Below are positions 63,875 through 64,000 of a stretch of 64,000 bases of DNA, piece by piece. The position numbers and the translations under genes are program-made. Every line of letters begins with the position of its first letter. The first letter of the stretch is position 1. The notes under the pieces were generated by a model. That model searched no databases. It worked only from the letters and a program-made list of their open reading frames with translations, and was not told the origin of the DNA. Source of the stretch: Phyllobacterium phragmitis (GTDB taxonomy: Bacteria > Pseudomonadota > Alphaproteobacteria > Rhizobiales > Rhizobiaceae); assembly GCF_002980495.1 (NCBI RefSeq), contig NZ_PVBR01000018.1, forward strand, positions 41,577 through 105,576, given 5' to 3'.

Positions 63875-64000
63875 GTGCGCCAGGAGGCGGGGTGGGAACC
63901 CGCATAAGCTGGTGACGATCCTGTGGGGTGAAAGGCCCCACGCCCGTCGTAGCACAGTGCGATGGGACAAGCAGAGGGATGAGGAAACCCATGTGCCTAT
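63875..64000 (+). mobile_element. Group II intron, 5' end (continues beyond window)
   Basis: The sequence switches abruptly from transglycosylase code to GTGCGCCAGGAGGC, the GUGYG-type 5' boundary of group II introns. A GUGGGG/CCCCAC stem around TGAAAGG (about 63931-63949) and a GCGGG/CCCGC stem follow, as in domain I of such ribozymes. The intron reads on the + strand while the interrupted gene reads on the - strand, so splicing cannot restore that gene. The maturase gene would lie to the right of the window. Confidence 0.7.

Larger units (their letters stand above)
39107..64000. mobile_element. Integrative and conjugative element, left part (right end outside window)
   Basis: From the 3' end of tRNA-Arg onward come a serine recombinase, a TA pair, a complete Trb mating-pair-formation operon, TraG coupling protein, accessory pumps and regulators, a relaxase and a transglycosylase remnant. 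That is the standard content of an ICE. The Trb gene order and the DUF2274, CopG and TrbK-alt genes resemble Tn4371/RP4-type elements in Proteobacteria. No second copy of the tRNA 3' end occurs in the window, so the right end lies beyond 64000. Confidence 0.9.

Noticed and set aside
1..64000. CRISPR arrays, rRNA genes and complete insertion sequences
   Set aside because: I saw no regularly spaced repeats, no rRNA sequence and no transposase gene; the palindromic intergenic repeats are single units.

Overview
The window looks like a Hyphomicrobiales (alphaproteobacterial) chromosome, most plausibly Brucellaceae (Brucella/Ochrobactrum type). I infer this from gene content, the high GC, ATGA-coupled operons and abundant GC-rich palindromic repeats; no rRNA or other decisive marker is present. 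Positions 1 to about 39,100 are host chromosome. From about 39,100 to the window end lies the left part of an integrative and conjugative element (ICE), inserted at the 3' end of a tRNA-Arg(ACG) gene.

Chromosomal part. 1-9,440 holds housekeeping and catabolic genes: a partial TetR regulator, a DUF924 protein, an acyl-CoA ligase with a basic Ala/Lys/Pro tail, a HAD phosphatase with an AstE-like deacylase, pgi, a xylonate-dehydratase-like IlvD/Edd enzyme and a CoxG-like protein. 9,441-20,087 is a complete reductive pyrimidine catabolism locus: preT-preA, rutR, beta-ureidopropionase, dihydropyrimidinase and a four-gene ABC importer. RutR-type TTGACCA sites lie in front of rutR and preT. 20,229-24,567 is an RND efflux pump with its adaptor. 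24,928-33,343 is a furanose-sugar locus: a GguC/AraD1 protein, a higBA toxin-antitoxin pair, a FadR-type regulator co-transcribed with a ytfQRT-yjfF ABC transporter, and an aldose epimerase. The gguC and ytfQ promoters share a TCATATAGTA motif. Then come an alpha/beta hydrolase, a membrane protein/XRE pair behind two related palindromes, psuG-psuK for pseudouridine degradation (which releases uracil, linking back to the pyrimidine locus), and an orphan histidine kinase.

ICE part (39,107-64,000, right end not in the window). A large serine recombinase ends inside the tRNA gene on the opposite strand. It is translationally coupled to a TumE/TumA toxin-antitoxin pair and a small unknown gene. 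After an AT-richer TSUP permease gene comes a full mating-pair-formation operon, read leftwards: trbB-C-D-E-J-K-L-F-G-I plus a DUF2274 gene, preceded by traG (VirD4) and a CopG-like gene. Between traG and the relaxase is an accessory block of two MFS efflux pumps and three LysR regulators, two of which are recent paralogues. A degraded copy of the relaxase 3' end sits inside this block, so one cargo unit is flanked by short direct repeats. The relaxase is followed upstream by a lytic transglycosylase gene that is broken. It is cut by the 5' end of a group II intron lying antisense to it and seems also to carry a frameshift.

Coding is dense. Most starts were chosen from ATGA/GTGA overlaps or visible ribosome binding sites.
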